Positions 8,410 through 17,407 are shown, counted from the stretch's first letter. The stretch is 64,000 bases of DNA from Noviherbaspirillum pedocola (GCF_016632335.1 NZ_JAEPBG010000010.1:1-64000), one strand, 5' to 3'. The notes: a model not told the origin generated them from the letters alone. Program-made: numbers and translations.

Positions 8410-9213
8410 TCAGTCGAAAAAAGTATCGACCAGGTCCGACAGCGCCGCCGCCATCGCCTCGTCCTCGGTAAGCGGCTGCACCAGCGCCATGCGGCAGGCC
8501 TGGTGCGCCGGTATGCCGCGCGCAATCAGGCTGGCCGCGTACACCAGCATGCGCGTCGAGGCGCCCTCTTCCAGCCCATGTCCCTTCAGATTGCGGCTCT
8601 TCGCGCCGACGGCCACCAACCGCCGCGCCACCTCGGCCTCGACGCCGCCTTCATGCGCCACGATCTCGGCTTCGCGCTCGGGCGGTGGATAGTGGAAATC
8701 AATGGCGACGAAGCGCTGGCGCGTCGAGGTCTTCAGATCCTTCATCAGACTCTGATAACCGGGGTTCCATGAAATCACGAGCTGGAAATCCTCATGTGCC
8801 CGCAGCACTTCATTGCGCTTCTCCAGCGGCAGCATGCGCCGCGCATCGGTGAGCGGATGGATCGCCACCACCGTGTCCTGCCGCGCTTCGACAATCTCAT
8901 CGAGATAGCAGATCGCGCCAGTCCTTGCGGCCAAGGTCAGCGGACCGTCCTGCCACACGGTGCCGCCGGCATCCAGCAGCCAGCGGCCGACCAGGTCGCC
9001 GGCACTCATGTCCTCGTTGCAGGCCACCGTCACCAGCGGCCGCCCCAGGCGCCAGGCCATGTGCTCGATGAAGCGGGTCTTGCCGCAGCCGGTCGGCCCC
9101 TTGAGCATCGTCGGCAGCCGCGCCGCGTACGCGGCTTCGAACTGCGCGACCTCATCGCCGACCGGCAGGTAATACGGTTCCGTCTCGAACCGGTGCCGCT
9201 CCATCCTCTCCAT
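8410..9213 (-). CDS. MoxR-family AAA+ ATPase, CbbQ/NorQ type
   Basis: A 267-residue AAA+ protein with Walker A GPTGCGKT at residues 39-46, Walker B AICYLDEI, a sensor-1 region ([10 protein letters not shown]) and the conserved CbbQ/NorQ C-terminal block with [20 protein letters not shown]. Length and motifs match CbbQ/NirQ/NorQ/GpvN proteins. The start at 9213 shares one base with the amidase stop (TGATG), so translation is coupled to amiE; reading farther upstream would run into amiE. Family members form hexamers that, with a VWA adaptor (the next gene), remodel a specific client. The nearest obvious client candidate here is AmiE or FmdA. Confidence 0.9.
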   Translation of the reverse strand: MERMERHRFETEPYYLPVGDEVAQFEAAYAARLPTMLKGPTGCGKTRFIEHMAWRLGRPLVTVACNEDMSAGDLVGRWLLDAGGTVWQDGPLTLAARTGAICYLDEIVEARQDTVVAIHPLTDARRMLPLEKRNEVLRAHEDFQLVISWNPGYQSLMKDLKTSTRQRFVAIDFHYPPPEREAEIVAHEGGVEAEVARRLVAVGAKSRNLKGHGLEEGASTRMLVYAASLIARGIPAHQACRMALVQPLTEDEAMAAALSDLVDTFFD

Positions 9214-10253
9214 CAGCGATGCTCCAGCTCCTTCGGACCCGGTATGCCGGGAATCGGGCATTCCTCGGTGCCGGGCGTGCTGCGCGTCATCGCCTCAACC
9301 ATCTCGCGCGTGCCATCCGGATCGTTGACCCACTTCGCATAGAAGTCGAACGGACAGGAAGCCTTGCCGCGGATGTCGTCGCCGGAGTTGATCATGCCGG
9401 TGTAGCCGCGATGCAGCAGCTTGTACAGATGGTTTTCCGACTGCAGGTTCTTGCGCGCATCGCGGATCAGCGAGGTCGACAGCGCGGCGTACTGGATGCC
9501 CATTTCCTCCTCGCCGCATTCGCCCAGCGTGCGACCGTCGAAGCCGACGATGGCCGAATGCCCGAAGTAGGAATACACGCCATCGAAGCCGGCCGCATTG
9601 GCGACCGCGACATAGGTATTGTTGGCCCAGGCCATGGCCTTGGCCATCAGGATCTGCTGCTCCTTGGCCGGATACATGTAGCCCTGGCAGCGCACGATCA
9701 GCTCGGCGCCGCGCATGGCGCAGTCGCGCCAGATTTCCGGATAGTTGCCGTCGTCGCAGATGATCAGGCTGATCTTCAGGCCTTTCGGTCCTTCGGACAC
9801 ATAGGTGCAATTGCCCGGATACCAGCCTTCGATCGGCACCCAGGGCATGATCTTGCGGTACTTCTGCACGATCTCGCCCTGGTCGTTCATCAGGATCAGG
9901 GTGTTGTACGGCGCCTTGTTCGGATGCTCCTCATGGCGCTCGCCGGTCAGCGAGAACACGCCCCAGACCTTCGCGCTGCGGCAGGCTTCGGCGAAGATCG
10001 CGGTTTCCTCGCCCGGCACCGCGGCGGCGGTGTCGTACATCTCCTTGGCGTCGTACATGATGCCGTGGGTGCTGTACTCGGGGAAGATCACGAGGTCCAG
10101 GCCCGGCAGGCCGAGCTTCATGCCCTTGATCATCTCGGCAATCTTCCTGGCGTTGTCCAGGACCTCGGCCTTGGTATGCAGGCGCGGCATCTTGTAGTTG
10201 ACGACGGCGACGCCGACGGCATCCTTGCTGCTGGAAATATCTCCGTGGTACAT
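9213..10253 (-). CDS. amiE: Aliphatic amidase (EC 3.5.1.4)
   Basis: A 346-residue cytosolic enzyme of the nitrilase superfamily that hydrolyses short aliphatic amides (acetamide, propionamide and similar) to the acid and ammonia. The catalytic triad is in canonical register: Glu59 (IFPEYSTHG), Lys134 (KYRKIMPW) and Cys166 (IICDDGN). Length equals that of Pseudomonas AmiE (346). The start at MYHGDISSS is the standard amidase N-terminus. It is co-directional with fmdA and the urtABCDE-type transporter upstream and overlaps the AAA+ gene by one base. A pair of inverted palindromic repeats lies in its 200-base upstream gap, so it may have its own promoter or differential expression. Confidence 0.96.
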   Translation of the reverse strand: MYHGDISSSKDAVGVAVVNYKMPRLHTKAEVLDNARKIAEMIKGMKLGLPGLDLVIFPEYSTHGIMYDAKEMYDTAAAVPGEETAIFAEACRSAKVWGVFSLTGERHEEHPNKAPYNTLILMNDQGEIVQKYRKIMPWVPIEGWYPGNCTYVSEGPKGLKISLIICDDGNYPEIWRDCAMRGAELIVRCQGYMYPAKEQQILMAKAMAWANNTYVAVANAAGFDGVYSYFGHSAIVGFDGRTLGECGEEEMGIQYAALSTSLIRDARKNLQSENHLYKLLHRGYTGMINSGDDIRGKASCPFDFYAKWVNDPDGTREMVEAMTRSTPGTEECPIPGIPGPKELEHR

Positions 10254-10302
10254 CTGGTTCTCCGGTGATGATGGGGAAAACGATTGCGCAAGCTCCCGCT
10301 TC

Positions 10303-10405
10303 CCCGTTCGCCCTGAGTAGGCCGCACAGCGGCCGTATCGAAGGGCTCGGTTGCACAAACAAGTCCTTCGATACGCCTGCTACGCAGGCTACTCAGGACG
10401 AACGG
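10303..10405. repeat. Inverted pair of REP-like palindromes
   Basis: A left copy beginning CGTTCGCCCTGAGTAG and ending GTATCGAAGGGC (about 10305-10350) faces a right copy whose reverse complement begins CGTTCGTCCTGAGTAG and ends GTATCGAAGGAC (about 10364-10404). The core CTGAGTAG...GTATCGAAGG is a widespread intergenic repeat in proteobacteria. The pair can fold into one long hairpin between fmdB and amiE. Confidence 0.8.
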
Positions 10406-10456
10406 CATACGGAGGGTGCCGATCACGACACAAACTCCGATGCATTGCTCCAACGC

Positions 10457-10747
10457 TCACGCGCAAATGCTGCAGTGGTAGCCCTTGCAGTTATGCAGCA
10501 CGCTGCTACGCGCCGCGCCGGCCTTGGTGCCCGGGCCGGTAATGCCTTCGCCGGCCAGCTGCTGCGCCAGGCTCTGCGGCCTCCACGCATCGACGCGCTT
10601 CAATTCCACGCGGCCCGTGATCGATGGCGTGGCCGCGGTCATCTCGCCGCAATACGGGCATTCGATCTTCTGATGCAGGCTGTCCACCTTCAGCATCTTT
10701 TCGAAGTTGCCCTCGCAGTGGCTGCAATGGATGTCGTAGAAAGGCAT
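10457..10747 (-). CDS. fmdB: FmdB-family zinc-ribbon protein
   Basis: A 96-residue protein. The FmdB N-terminal zinc ribbon (MPFYDIHCSHCEGNFE) has two CxxC pairs, C8/C11 and C30/C33, presumably binding one zinc. The C-terminal half is longer than usual and adds further cysteines (HNCKGYHCSICA at the extreme end) that could bind a second metal. FmdB was first described beside formamidase in Methylophilus methylotrophus and proposed as a regulator; its role is unproven. It lies 71 bases downstream of fmdA on the same strand. Confidence 0.88.
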   Translation of the reverse strand: MPFYDIHCSHCEGNFEKMLKVDSLHQKIECPYCGEMTAATPSITGRVELKRVDAWRPQSLAQQLAGEGITGPGTKAGAARSSVLHNCKGYHCSICA

Positions 10748-10818
10748 GTCGGTTTCCTGTCAGGTTGCTGTCGATGCGATGGCGCCGCGCTGCAAGCCGC
10801 GCGGCGCCGATGCGGGAT

Positions 10819-11994
10819 TTACTTGCGGCCCCAGTACGGCTTGTCGTTCAACATGCCTTTCGGCGTGATGTCCTGGTCGAAGATCTCGGTCGGTATCGAC
10901 ACCGTCGCCGCGCAGTTCGGAATGTCGACGATGCCGCCGATGCGTCCTTCCACCGGCGCCGCAGTCAGCAGCATGTAGGCTTGCGGACCGGTCAGGCCGA
11001 AGTTGGTCAGGTAATCGATCGCCTTCAGGCAGGCCTGGCGATAGGCCACGGTGGCGTCCATGTAGTAGTTCTTGCCGTTTTCCACGCTGATGCCTTCGAA
11101 GGTCAGGTAGCGGCTGTAGTGCGGCTTGACCACGCTGGGCATGAAGATCGGCGCGCTCAGGTTGTACTTGGCCATGCCGCCCTTGATGAGATCGAAGCCG
11201 ACGTGGGTCGCGCCATCCATCTCGATGGCACCGCAGAAGCCGATCTCGCCATCGCCCTGCGAGAAATGCAGGTCGCCCATCGAGAAGCCCGCGCCCTTCA
11301 CATACACCGGGAAGAAGATGCGCGTGCCGGTGGACAGGTCCTTGATATCGGTATTGCCGCCATGCTCGCGCGGCGGCACGGTGCGCGCGGCTTCCCTTGC
11401 CATGCGATCGAACTCGGCGCCTTTCACGCCGCGCAGCACCGCGGTCTTCGGCTCGGGCGGCTTGGCCAGGTCGAGCTTGGCCAGCGGCGCTTCGCGCCGG
11501 TTCCATTCGGCCAGCAGATCATGCGACGGCAGGCAGCCCATCAGGCCCGGATGCGTGAGGCCGGCGATGCGCACGCCGGGAATGTGGCGTGAAGTCGCAT
11601 ACAGGCCCTTCAGATCCCAGATCGCCTTGGCCGCATCCGGGAAGTAGTCGGCCAAAAAGCCGCCGCCATTGGATTTGGCGAACACGCCCGAGAAGCCCAC
11701 CGGCGTGATCGGCTTGATGTCCAGCAGATCGATCACCAGCAGGTCGCCCGGCTCGGCGCCTTCGACATAGAAGGGCCCGGTCAGCGGATGCGCGCGGGTC
11801 AGGTCGACGTCGCGCACGTCGGCCACATCGTCGTTGTCGAGGATTTGCGCATCGAGGAAGTCCAGCGTCTCGATGATGATTTCCTCGCCGGGCCGCACCC
11901 GCGACAGAAAGGGGATGTCCGGATGCCAGCGGTTGTGGCCCAGTTCGGCCTGCTCGGCCAGCGGCACGCCAGGCTTGATCGTGAAATGCTGCAT
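10819..11994 (-). CDS. fmdA: Formamidase (EC 3.5.1.49), FmdA/AmdA family
   Basis: A 391-residue member of the FmdA_AmdA acetamidase/formamidase family, hydrolysing formamide to formate and ammonia. Diagnostic segments are GVPLAEQAELGHNRWHPDIP near the N-terminus, GPFYVEGAEPGDLLVIDLLD, HPGLMGCLPSHDLLAEWN, the SMGDLHFSQGDGEIGFCGAI region containing the catalytic Asp/His/Glu neighbourhood, and PHYSRYLTFEGISV. The start MQHFTIKPGV was chosen because it carries the conserved N-terminus; the frame stays open farther upstream but runs into the preceding small gene. It sits between a small Cys protein and fmdB in the amide operon. Confidence 0.95.
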   Translation of the reverse strand: MQHFTIKPGVPLAEQAELGHNRWHPDIPFLSRVRPGEEIIIETLDFLDAQILDNDDVADVRDVDLTRAHPLTGPFYVEGAEPGDLLVIDLLDIKPITPVGFSGVFAKSNGGGFLADYFPDAAKAIWDLKGLYATSRHIPGVRIAGLTHPGLMGCLPSHDLLAEWNRREAPLAKLDLAKPPEPKTAVLRGVKGAEFDRMAREAARTVPPREHGGNTDIKDLSTGTRIFFPVYVKGAGFSMGDLHFSQGDGEIGFCGAIEMDGATHVGFDLIKGGMAKYNLSAPIFMPSVVKPHYSRYLTFEGISVENGKNYYMDATVAYRQACLKAIDYLTNFGLTGPQAYMLLTAAPVEGRIGGIVDIPNCAATVSIPTEIFDQDITPKGMLNDKPYWGRK

Positions 11995-12059
11995 GCTTCC
12001 TCCTTGTGTTTGCTCGATTGTTTGCTCGATTGACTTCGCTCTTTGCTGCGATGCGCGGC

Positions 12060-12314
12060 TCAGAACGGCGGGAAGGCGCCGGCCATGCAGCCAGCCTGGT
12101 AGCCGCCGTTGACGGTGTCGTCCTTGATTGCCTTGCACACCCGGTTGACCCACTCCTCCTTCGTCAGCACCGTGCCGTCCGGCAGCGTGCCGCCGTCGGC
12201 GTTGACCACCTTCAGGCAGACCGGGCAGGTCTGCACCGACGCCGTCGCGCGGCCCTTGCCGCGGTCGGTGAAACCGTCGTTGCCGTGCTTGTTGTGTTCC
12301 ATGTATCCGATCAT
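12060..12314 (-). CDS. Small conserved-looking protein of the amide operon, function unknown
   Basis: An 84-residue soluble protein not recognised as a named family. It contains a CPVC pair (TASVQTCPVCLKVV) and two further cysteines (NRVCKAIKDD, YQAGCMAGAF), which could form a metal site. The start at 12314 is supported by an AAGGAG site seven bases upstream; a second ATG lies four codons in. It lies between urtE and fmdA on the same strand, so it is probably co-transcribed with the amide genes. A metal chaperone or a small accessory subunit are possible, but nothing in the sequence proves either. Confidence 0.75.
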   Translation of the reverse strand: MIGYMEHNKHGNDGFTDRGKGRATASVQTCPVCLKVVNADGGTLPDGTVLTKEEWVNRVCKAIKDDTVNGGYQAGCMAGAFPPF

Positions 12315-12340
12315 TTCGGTTCTCCTTGTAAAACGTCATT

Positions 12341-12424
12341 CGTAGGTTGGGCTGACGAAGGAAGCCCAACATGAATGCTGCGGGCATTTACGCTTCCGTT
12401 GGGCTTGTCAGCCCAACCCACGCA
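12341..12424. repeat. REP-like palindromic repeat (GTAGGTTGGGCTGACGAAGG family)
   Basis: An 84-base imperfect palindrome starts CGTAGGTTGGGCTGACGAAG and returns as GTTGGGCTTGTCAGCCCAAC...CACGCA. It is the same family as the three copies at 21711-21992. It lies in the gap between urtE and the 84-residue gene, where it may stabilise the upstream mRNA or attenuate the operon. Confidence 0.85.
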
Positions 12425-12447
12425 GCCATGTGCTGCCTGTTTGCGCT

Positions 12448-13137
12448 TCACACCGACAAATACCGGCTGATCGTCGGCGCATCGACCACATCGCGCGCGC
12501 CTTCGTAGACGAAGCGGCCCTTGTCGATCACCAGGAAGCGGTCCGCGATTTCCAGCGTGAAGGACAGCACCTGCTCGGACACCACGATGGTCAGCTGGCG
12601 CAGCTTGCGGATCTCCTTCAGGCTCTTGGCGATGTCCTTGATGATCGACGGCTGTATGCCCTCGGTCGGCTCGTCCAGCAGCAGCACCTTCGGGTTGGTG
12701 GCCAGCGCCCGCGCAATCGCCAGCTGCTGCTGCTGGCCGCCCGAGAGATTGCCGCCGCGCCGGCCGCGCATGTCGTACAGCACTGGGAAGAGCGCATACA
12801 GCTCTTCGGGCACACGGCCCCTGGCCGAGGCCGGCAGCCCGGTCTGTATGTTTTCCAGCACCGTCATGCTCGGGAAGATCATGCGGCCCTGCGGCACATA
12901 GGCCACGCCGCTGGCCACGCGCTCATGGCTTTCCAGGCCGCCGAGCTCGCGGCCGTCGACCTTCACGCTGCCGCTGCGGCTCGGCAGAATGCCCATCAGC
13001 GTCTTGAACAGCGTGGTCTTGCCCATGCCGTTGCGGCCCATGACGGCAACGATTTCCTGCTTTTCCACGTTCAGGCTGATGTCGTGGATGACTTCGCTCT
13101 GGCCATAGCCGGAAGCGAGATTGGCAATGTTCAACAT
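12448..13137 (-). CDS. urtE: Urea/short-chain-amide ABC transporter, ATP-binding protein UrtE
   Basis: A 229-residue LivF/UrtE-type ABC ATPase. Walker A is GRNGMGKTT (UrtE typically has 'NGMGKTT'), the signature is LSGGQQQQLAIARAL and Walker B is LLLDEPTEGIQPS. The NGMGKT form and the GIQPSII segment distinguish UrtE from generic LivF. Last gene of the transporter block; it energises uptake with UrtD. In Methylophilus the equivalent genes (fmdDEF) are linked with formamidase, so the substrate may be formamide or another short amide as well as urea. Confidence 0.93.
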   Translation of the reverse strand: MLNIANLASGYGQSEVIHDISLNVEKQEIVAVMGRNGMGKTTLFKTLMGILPSRSGSVKVDGRELGGLESHERVASGVAYVPQGRMIFPSMTVLENIQTGLPASARGRVPEELYALFPVLYDMRGRRGGNLSGGQQQQLAIARALATNPKVLLLDEPTEGIQPSIIKDIAKSLKEIRKLRQLTIVVSEQVLSFTLEIADRFLVIDKGRFVYEGARDVVDAPTISRYLSV

Positions 13138-13153
13138 GTGGACTCCCGCTCCC

Positions 13154-13921
13154 TCAATGACCCAGATAAACCTCGATGACCTTCGGATTGGCCTGCACCG
13201 ATTCCATGCTGCCTTCGGCCAGGATCTTCCCCTGGTGCAGCACGGTGACCTTGTGCGCGATGCTCTTGACGAACTCCATGTCGTGCTCGATCACCACCAC
13301 CGAGCGGCCCTGGCTGATGCGGCCCAAGAGCTCGGCGGTCTTCTCGCGCTCGGACACGCTCATGCCCGCCACCGGCTCATCCAGCATCAGCAGCTCCGGC
13401 TCCTGCATCAGCAGCATGCCGATCTCGAGCCACTGCTTCTGCCCGTGCGACAGCAGGTCGGCCTGCTGATGCAGCAGCTCGGACAGGAAGATCTCGGCCG
13501 CGACCCGCTCCACCCGCTCGACCACGTCCGCCGTGCGCTCGAAGGTCAGCGCGCCGAATACCTTGCGGCCGCGCGGAAAGGACATCTCGAGGTTCTCGAA
13601 CACCGTCAGGCTTTCGTAGATCGACGGCGTCTGGAACTTGCGGCCGACGCCGGCGCGCACGATCTCGTGCTCTTTCATTTTGGTCAGCTCGATGTCCTTG
13701 AACTGGATGCTGCCCGAGGTGGCAGCGGTCTTGCCGCAGATCAGGTCCAGCACCGTGGTCTTGCCGGCGCCGTTCGGGCCGATCACGACCCGCACTTCGT
13801 TGCGGTCCACGTACAGGTTCAGGTTGTCCACCGCCTTGAAGCCGTCGAAGGAGACGGTCAGGCCTTCAATGGCCAGCACCGGACGGTTGCTGGTGATGCC
13901 GCCGATCGCGTGTTCGTTCAT
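13154..13921 (-). CDS. urtD: Urea/short-chain-amide ABC transporter, ATP-binding protein UrtD
   Basis: A 255-residue LivG/UrtD-type ATPase with Walker A GPNGAGKTT, a divergent signature region (LLSHGQKQWLEIGMLLM, where SHGQKQWLEI replaces the usual SGGQ..) and Walker B LLMLDEPVAGMS. The SHGQ(K)QWLEIGM form is the typical UrtD signature. Its start overlaps the urtC stop by four bases. It pairs with UrtE to drive import through UrtB/UrtC. Confidence 0.93.
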   Translation of the reverse strand: MNEHAIGGITSNRPVLAIEGLTVSFDGFKAVDNLNLYVDRNEVRVVIGPNGAGKTTVLDLICGKTAATSGSIQFKDIELTKMKEHEIVRAGVGRKFQTPSIYESLTVFENLEMSFPRGRKVFGALTFERTADVVERVERVAAEIFLSELLHQQADLLSHGQKQWLEIGMLLMQEPELLMLDEPVAGMSVSEREKTAELLGRISQGRSVVVIEHDMEFVKSIAHKVTVLHQGKILAEGSMESVQANPKVIEVYLGH

Positions 13922-15054
13922 TTCGATGCCTCCATGCCGGGAACCTTGATGGCGCTCTTGCCGCGGCCGCGCCGCAGCAGGCCGAGCAGGCGCTTGCCAT
14001 GGCTGTCATACAGACCCGCCAGGCCGTTCGGGAAATACATCACCACCGCGATGAACAGGCCGCCCATCAGGAACAGCCACAGCTCGGGAAAGGTCTCGGA
14101 GAAATAGCTCTTGCCGAGATTGACGATCACGGTGCCGTAGACCGCGCCCAACAGCGACATGCGACCGCCGACCGCGGCGAAGATCACCATCTCGATCGAG
14201 GGCACGATGCCGACGAAGGAAGGCGACATGAAGCCGACCTGCAGCGTGAACATGGCGCCGCCGATCGCGGAGAACGCGGCGGCCACGCAGAACACGAAGA
14301 TCTTGAAGCTGGCCACGTCGTAGCCCGAGAAACGCACCCGCTCCTCCTTGTCGCGCATGGCCATCAGCAGGCGGCCGAGCTTGGAGCCGAGCACATAGCG
14401 TCCGAACAGGATGCAGCCGATCAGCAGGCCGGCATTGATGAAGTACAGCATCAGCTTGGCGTGGTCGCTGCGGATGTCCCAGCCATGCAGCGTCTTCAGG
14501 TCGGTGATGCCATTGACGCCGCCGGTCAAACCCTGCTGGCCGATGATGAGGATGGTCAGGATCGAGGCGATGGCCTGGGTCACGATCGAGAAGTACACAT
14601 CGCCGACGCGGCGCTTGAACATGGCCAGGCCGATGACGAGGGCGAACAGCGTCGGCAGCGCCAGCACGGCAAGCAGCGTGAACGAGAAGCTGTGGAAGGG
14701 TTGCCAGAACAGCGGCAGCTCGGTGATCTGGTTCCAGTCCATGAAGTCCGGGATGCCGGGCGTGGTCTGGATCTTGGTGGACACCGGATCCGAAGCTTCC
14801 AGCTTCAAAAACATCGCCATGCAGTAGCCGCCGATGCCGAAGAAGATGCCCTGGCCCAGCGACAGGATGCCGCCATAGCCCCAGCACAGCACCAGGCCGA
14901 CCGCAACGAAGGCGTAGGACAGGTACTTGCCCATCAGGTTGAGGCGGAACGGGTCCAGCAGCGCCGGGATCACCGCGAACAGCAGCGCGGCCAGCACCGC
15001 CAGGCCGACGGCGCCGTCGCGCCCGCCCAGGAGGTTTCGATATGCAGCTTTCAT
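13918..15054 (-). CDS. urtC: Urea/short-chain-amide ABC transporter, permease UrtC
   Basis: A 378-residue LivM-family permease with about ten membrane segments. The conserved block CWGYGGILSLGQGIFFGIGG and the ITDLKTLHGW and GAVYGTVIVNLGKSYFSE segments are typical of UrtC. It overlaps urtD (ATGA), and urtB lies 23 bases upstream. Together with UrtB it forms the inner-membrane channel. Confidence 0.93.
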   Translation of the reverse strand: MKAAYRNLLGGRDGAVGLAVLAALLFAVIPALLDPFRLNLMGKYLSYAFVAVGLVLCWGYGGILSLGQGIFFGIGGYCMAMFLKLEASDPVSTKIQTTPGIPDFMDWNQITELPLFWQPFHSFSFTLLAVLALPTLFALVIGLAMFKRRVGDVYFSIVTQAIASILTILIIGQQGLTGGVNGITDLKTLHGWDIRSDHAKLMLYFINAGLLIGCILFGRYVLGSKLGRLLMAMRDKEERVRFSGYDVASFKIFVFCVAAAFSAIGGAMFTLQVGFMSPSFVGIVPSIEMVIFAAVGGRMSLLGAVYGTVIVNLGKSYFSETFPELWLFLMGGLFIAVVMYFPNGLAGLYDSHGKRLLGLLRRGRGKSAIKVPGMEASK

Positions 15055-15077
15055 CGCTATTCCTTGTCAGGTGGTGG

Positions 15078-15995
15078 TCACTTGCGGACCTTGGTCGCGA
15101 ACAGGCCTTGCGGACGCAGCATCAGGATCACGATCACGGCCGACAGCGTCAGCACCTTGGCCATGGAGCCGGTCAGGAAGAACTCGGTGGTGGACTGGGT
15201 CTGCGCGATCGAGAAGGCCGAGGCGATGGTGCCGAGCAGGCTTTGCGCGCCGCCGAAGACCACGACCAGGAAGGTGTCGACGATGTACAGCGAGCCCGAG
15301 GTCGGACCAGTGGAGCCGATGGTGGTGAAGGCGGCGCCGGCCACGCCGGCCACACCGCAGCCGAGCGAAAAGGTGGCGCGGTCGACCTTCTTCGTATTGA
15401 TGCCCACCGCGCCGCTCATCATGCGGTTCTGCATCGTTGCGCGCACCTGCAGGCCCCAGCGCGAGCGGAACAGCAGCACGAAGATGGCGCCGGTCAGCAG
15501 CACGGTGAGCGCCATCATGAACAGGCCGTTCAATGGAATGTCGATGCTCTCGGTCGGTTTGAACGAGCCCATCAGCCAGTCCGGCAGCGTGGCCGAGACT
15601 TCCTTGGCGCCGAAGATGGAGCGGAAGGCCTGCTGCATCGCCAGCGACAGGCCCCAGGTGGCAAGCAGGGTGTCGAGCGGACGCTTGTACAGCTTGCTGA
15701 TCAGCAGGCGCTCGGTGAGATTGCCGATCGCATAGGCGACGACGAAGGACAGCAGCACCGCGGCGAAGAAGTAGTAAGGCTGCAGCGCGGGCGCGTAATC
15801 GGTGGTCCACTTCGACAGCAGGTAGGTGATGTAGGCGCCGATGGTGAGGAATTCGCCATGGGCCATGTTGATCACGCCCATCTGGCCGAAGATGATCGCC
15901 AGGCCCAGCGCCATGAGCAGCAGCACGCAGAACACCGACAGGCCGTTGAAGCCCTGCATGGCGAAGATGGCGCCGAATTCGGATAAGGAACTCAT
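15078..15995 (-). CDS. urtB: Urea/short-chain-amide ABC transporter, permease UrtB
   Basis: A 305-residue LivH-family permease with about eight membrane segments. It shows GLAIIFGQMGVINMAHGEF, the family's signature EAA-like N-terminal block, and LLATWGLSLAMQQAFRSIFG. It is shorter than cyanobacterial UrtB because it lacks the periplasmic N-terminal extension, as is usual in transporter-only versions. It lies 74 bases downstream of urtA. It forms the permease with UrtC. Confidence 0.93.
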   Translation of the reverse strand: MSSLSEFGAIFAMQGFNGLSVFCVLLLMALGLAIIFGQMGVINMAHGEFLTIGAYITYLLSKWTTDYAPALQPYYFFAAVLLSFVVAYAIGNLTERLLISKLYKRPLDTLLATWGLSLAMQQAFRSIFGAKEVSATLPDWLMGSFKPTESIDIPLNGLFMMALTVLLTGAIFVLLFRSRWGLQVRATMQNRMMSGAVGINTKKVDRATFSLGCGVAGVAGAAFTTIGSTGPTSGSLYIVDTFLVVVFGGAQSLLGTIASAFSIAQTQSTTEFFLTGSMAKVLTLSAVIVILMLRPQGLFATKVRK

Positions 15996-16069
15996 GTTTG
16001 CTCCCGTGATGCATGAAGACGAAAGGGGGCAGCGCAGGACCAGCTCGGCGCCGCGCTGCCCGGAGAGGA

Positions 16070-17323
16070 TTACTGATAGCCCTTCGGGAACGGGTTCGGC
16101 TCGATCAGGCCCGATTCATAGATGACCTTGAACTGGCCATCCTTCTGCACTTCGCCGATGCGGGTCTTGCTCCACAGGTGATGGTTTTCATGCACCTTCA
16201 CATAGCCTTCGGGAGCGGTCTTCAGTTCCAGGCCCGGCGAAGCGGCGACGACCTTGTCGACATCGAAGCTGCCGGCCTTCTCCACTGCGGCCTTCCACAG
16301 CCACGGGCCGAGATACGCGGCCTGGGTCACGTCGCCCATGACCGAGTTGGCGCCGTACTTGGCCTTGAAGTCGGACACGAATTTCTTGTTGTTCGGGTTG
16401 TCGAGGCTTTCGAAATACTTCATCGACGCGAAGAAGCCTTCCATGTTCTCGCCACCGATGCCGAGCAATTCATCCTCGGTGACCGACAGCGTCAGCAGCT
16501 TCTGGCTCTTGGCGGTTACGCCGGCGGCCTTCATCTGCTTGTAGAAGGCGACGTTGGAGCCGCCGACCACGTCGGCGAAGATCACGTCCGGCTTCTTCAG
16601 CTTGATCTTGTTGATCAGCGAGCCGAACTGGGTATTGCCCAGCGGGTAGTACTCTTCGCCGACCACCTGGCCATGCAGCACGTTCTCGATATGCTTGCGC
16701 GCGATCTTGTTCGAGGTGCGCGGCCAGATGTAGTCCGAGCCGACCAGGTAGAAGGTCTTCGCGCCCTTTTCCTTGGCGATCCAGTCCAGGCTGGCGATGA
16801 TCTGCTGCGTGGCTTCCTGGCCGGTGTAGAACACGTTCTTCGACTGCTCCAGGCCTTCATAGAAGGTCGGGTAATACAGCAGGCCGTTTTCCTTCTCGAA
16901 CACCGGCAGCACCGCCTTGCGCGACGCCGAGGTCCAGCAGCCGAAGACGGTGGCGACCTTGTCGTTGACCAGCAGCTTCTTCGCCTTCTCGGCAAAGGTC
17001 GGCCAGTCGGAAGCGCCGTCTTCCTGCACCACGCGGATCTTGCGGCCGAGCACGCCGCCCATCGCATTGATCTGGTCGATCGCCAGGCGCTCGGCCTGGA
17101 TCGAGCCGGTTTCGCTGATGGCCATGGTGCCGGTGGCCGAGTGCAGCTGGCCGACGACGACTTCGGTATCGGTGATGGCCAGGCCCGTGGTGTTGACCTT
17201 CGCGGTCGGATACTGCTGCGCGAAGACCAGGCCCGGCATGGCCAGCGCGCCGGCCACGGCCAGCGACAGCAGCGCCTGCCGGCGCTTGGGCGACTTCGGA
17301 GAAGAGGGGGTGCGTTGCGACAT
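16070..17323 (-). CDS. urtA: Urea/short-chain-amide ABC transporter, substrate-binding protein UrtA
   Basis: A 417-residue periplasmic receptor. The signal peptide (about 1-36) starts MSQRTPSSPKSPKRRQALLS and ends FAQQ; the KRRQALL stretch is Tat-like but lacks a full twin-arginine consensus. The mature part shows VVGQLHSATGTMAISE, VFGCWTSASRKAVLPVFE and PLGNTQFGSLINKIKLKKPD, which are hallmark UrtA/AmiC/FmdD-type segments. A start at MSQRTP is preceded by a purine-rich site (AAAGGAGC) and gives a sensible signal peptide. First gene of the minus-strand amide cluster, divergent from the permease-fused kinase, with a strong promoter-plus-palindrome upstream. Confidence 0.93.
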   Translation of the reverse strand: MSQRTPSSPKSPKRRQALLSLAVAGALAMPGLVFAQQYPTAKVNTTGLAITDTEVVVGQLHSATGTMAISETGSIQAERLAIDQINAMGGVLGRKIRVVQEDGASDWPTFAEKAKKLLVNDKVATVFGCWTSASRKAVLPVFEKENGLLYYPTFYEGLEQSKNVFYTGQEATQQIIASLDWIAKEKGAKTFYLVGSDYIWPRTSNKIARKHIENVLHGQVVGEEYYPLGNTQFGSLINKIKLKKPDVIFADVVGGSNVAFYKQMKAAGVTAKSQKLLTLSVTEDELLGIGGENMEGFFASMKYFESLDNPNNKKFVSDFKAKYGANSVMGDVTQAAYLGPWLWKAAVEKAGSFDVDKVVAASPGLELKTAPEGYVKVHENHHLWSKTRIGEVQKDGQFKVIYESGLIEPNPFPKGYQ

Positions 17324-17407
17324 GCGATGCTCCTTTAGTTGGCTGGATGCTTGTGGCGGGATGCTGGTGGCCGGCACCGTTTTGCGATGACGTCCGGCTT
17401 GGGAAGG

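Noticed and set aside
13121-15735. Long plus-strand frames across urtC and urtD (328 and 578 codons)
   Set aside because: Antisense shadows of urtB, urtC and urtD; composition is Gln/His/Asp-rich and no motif appears.
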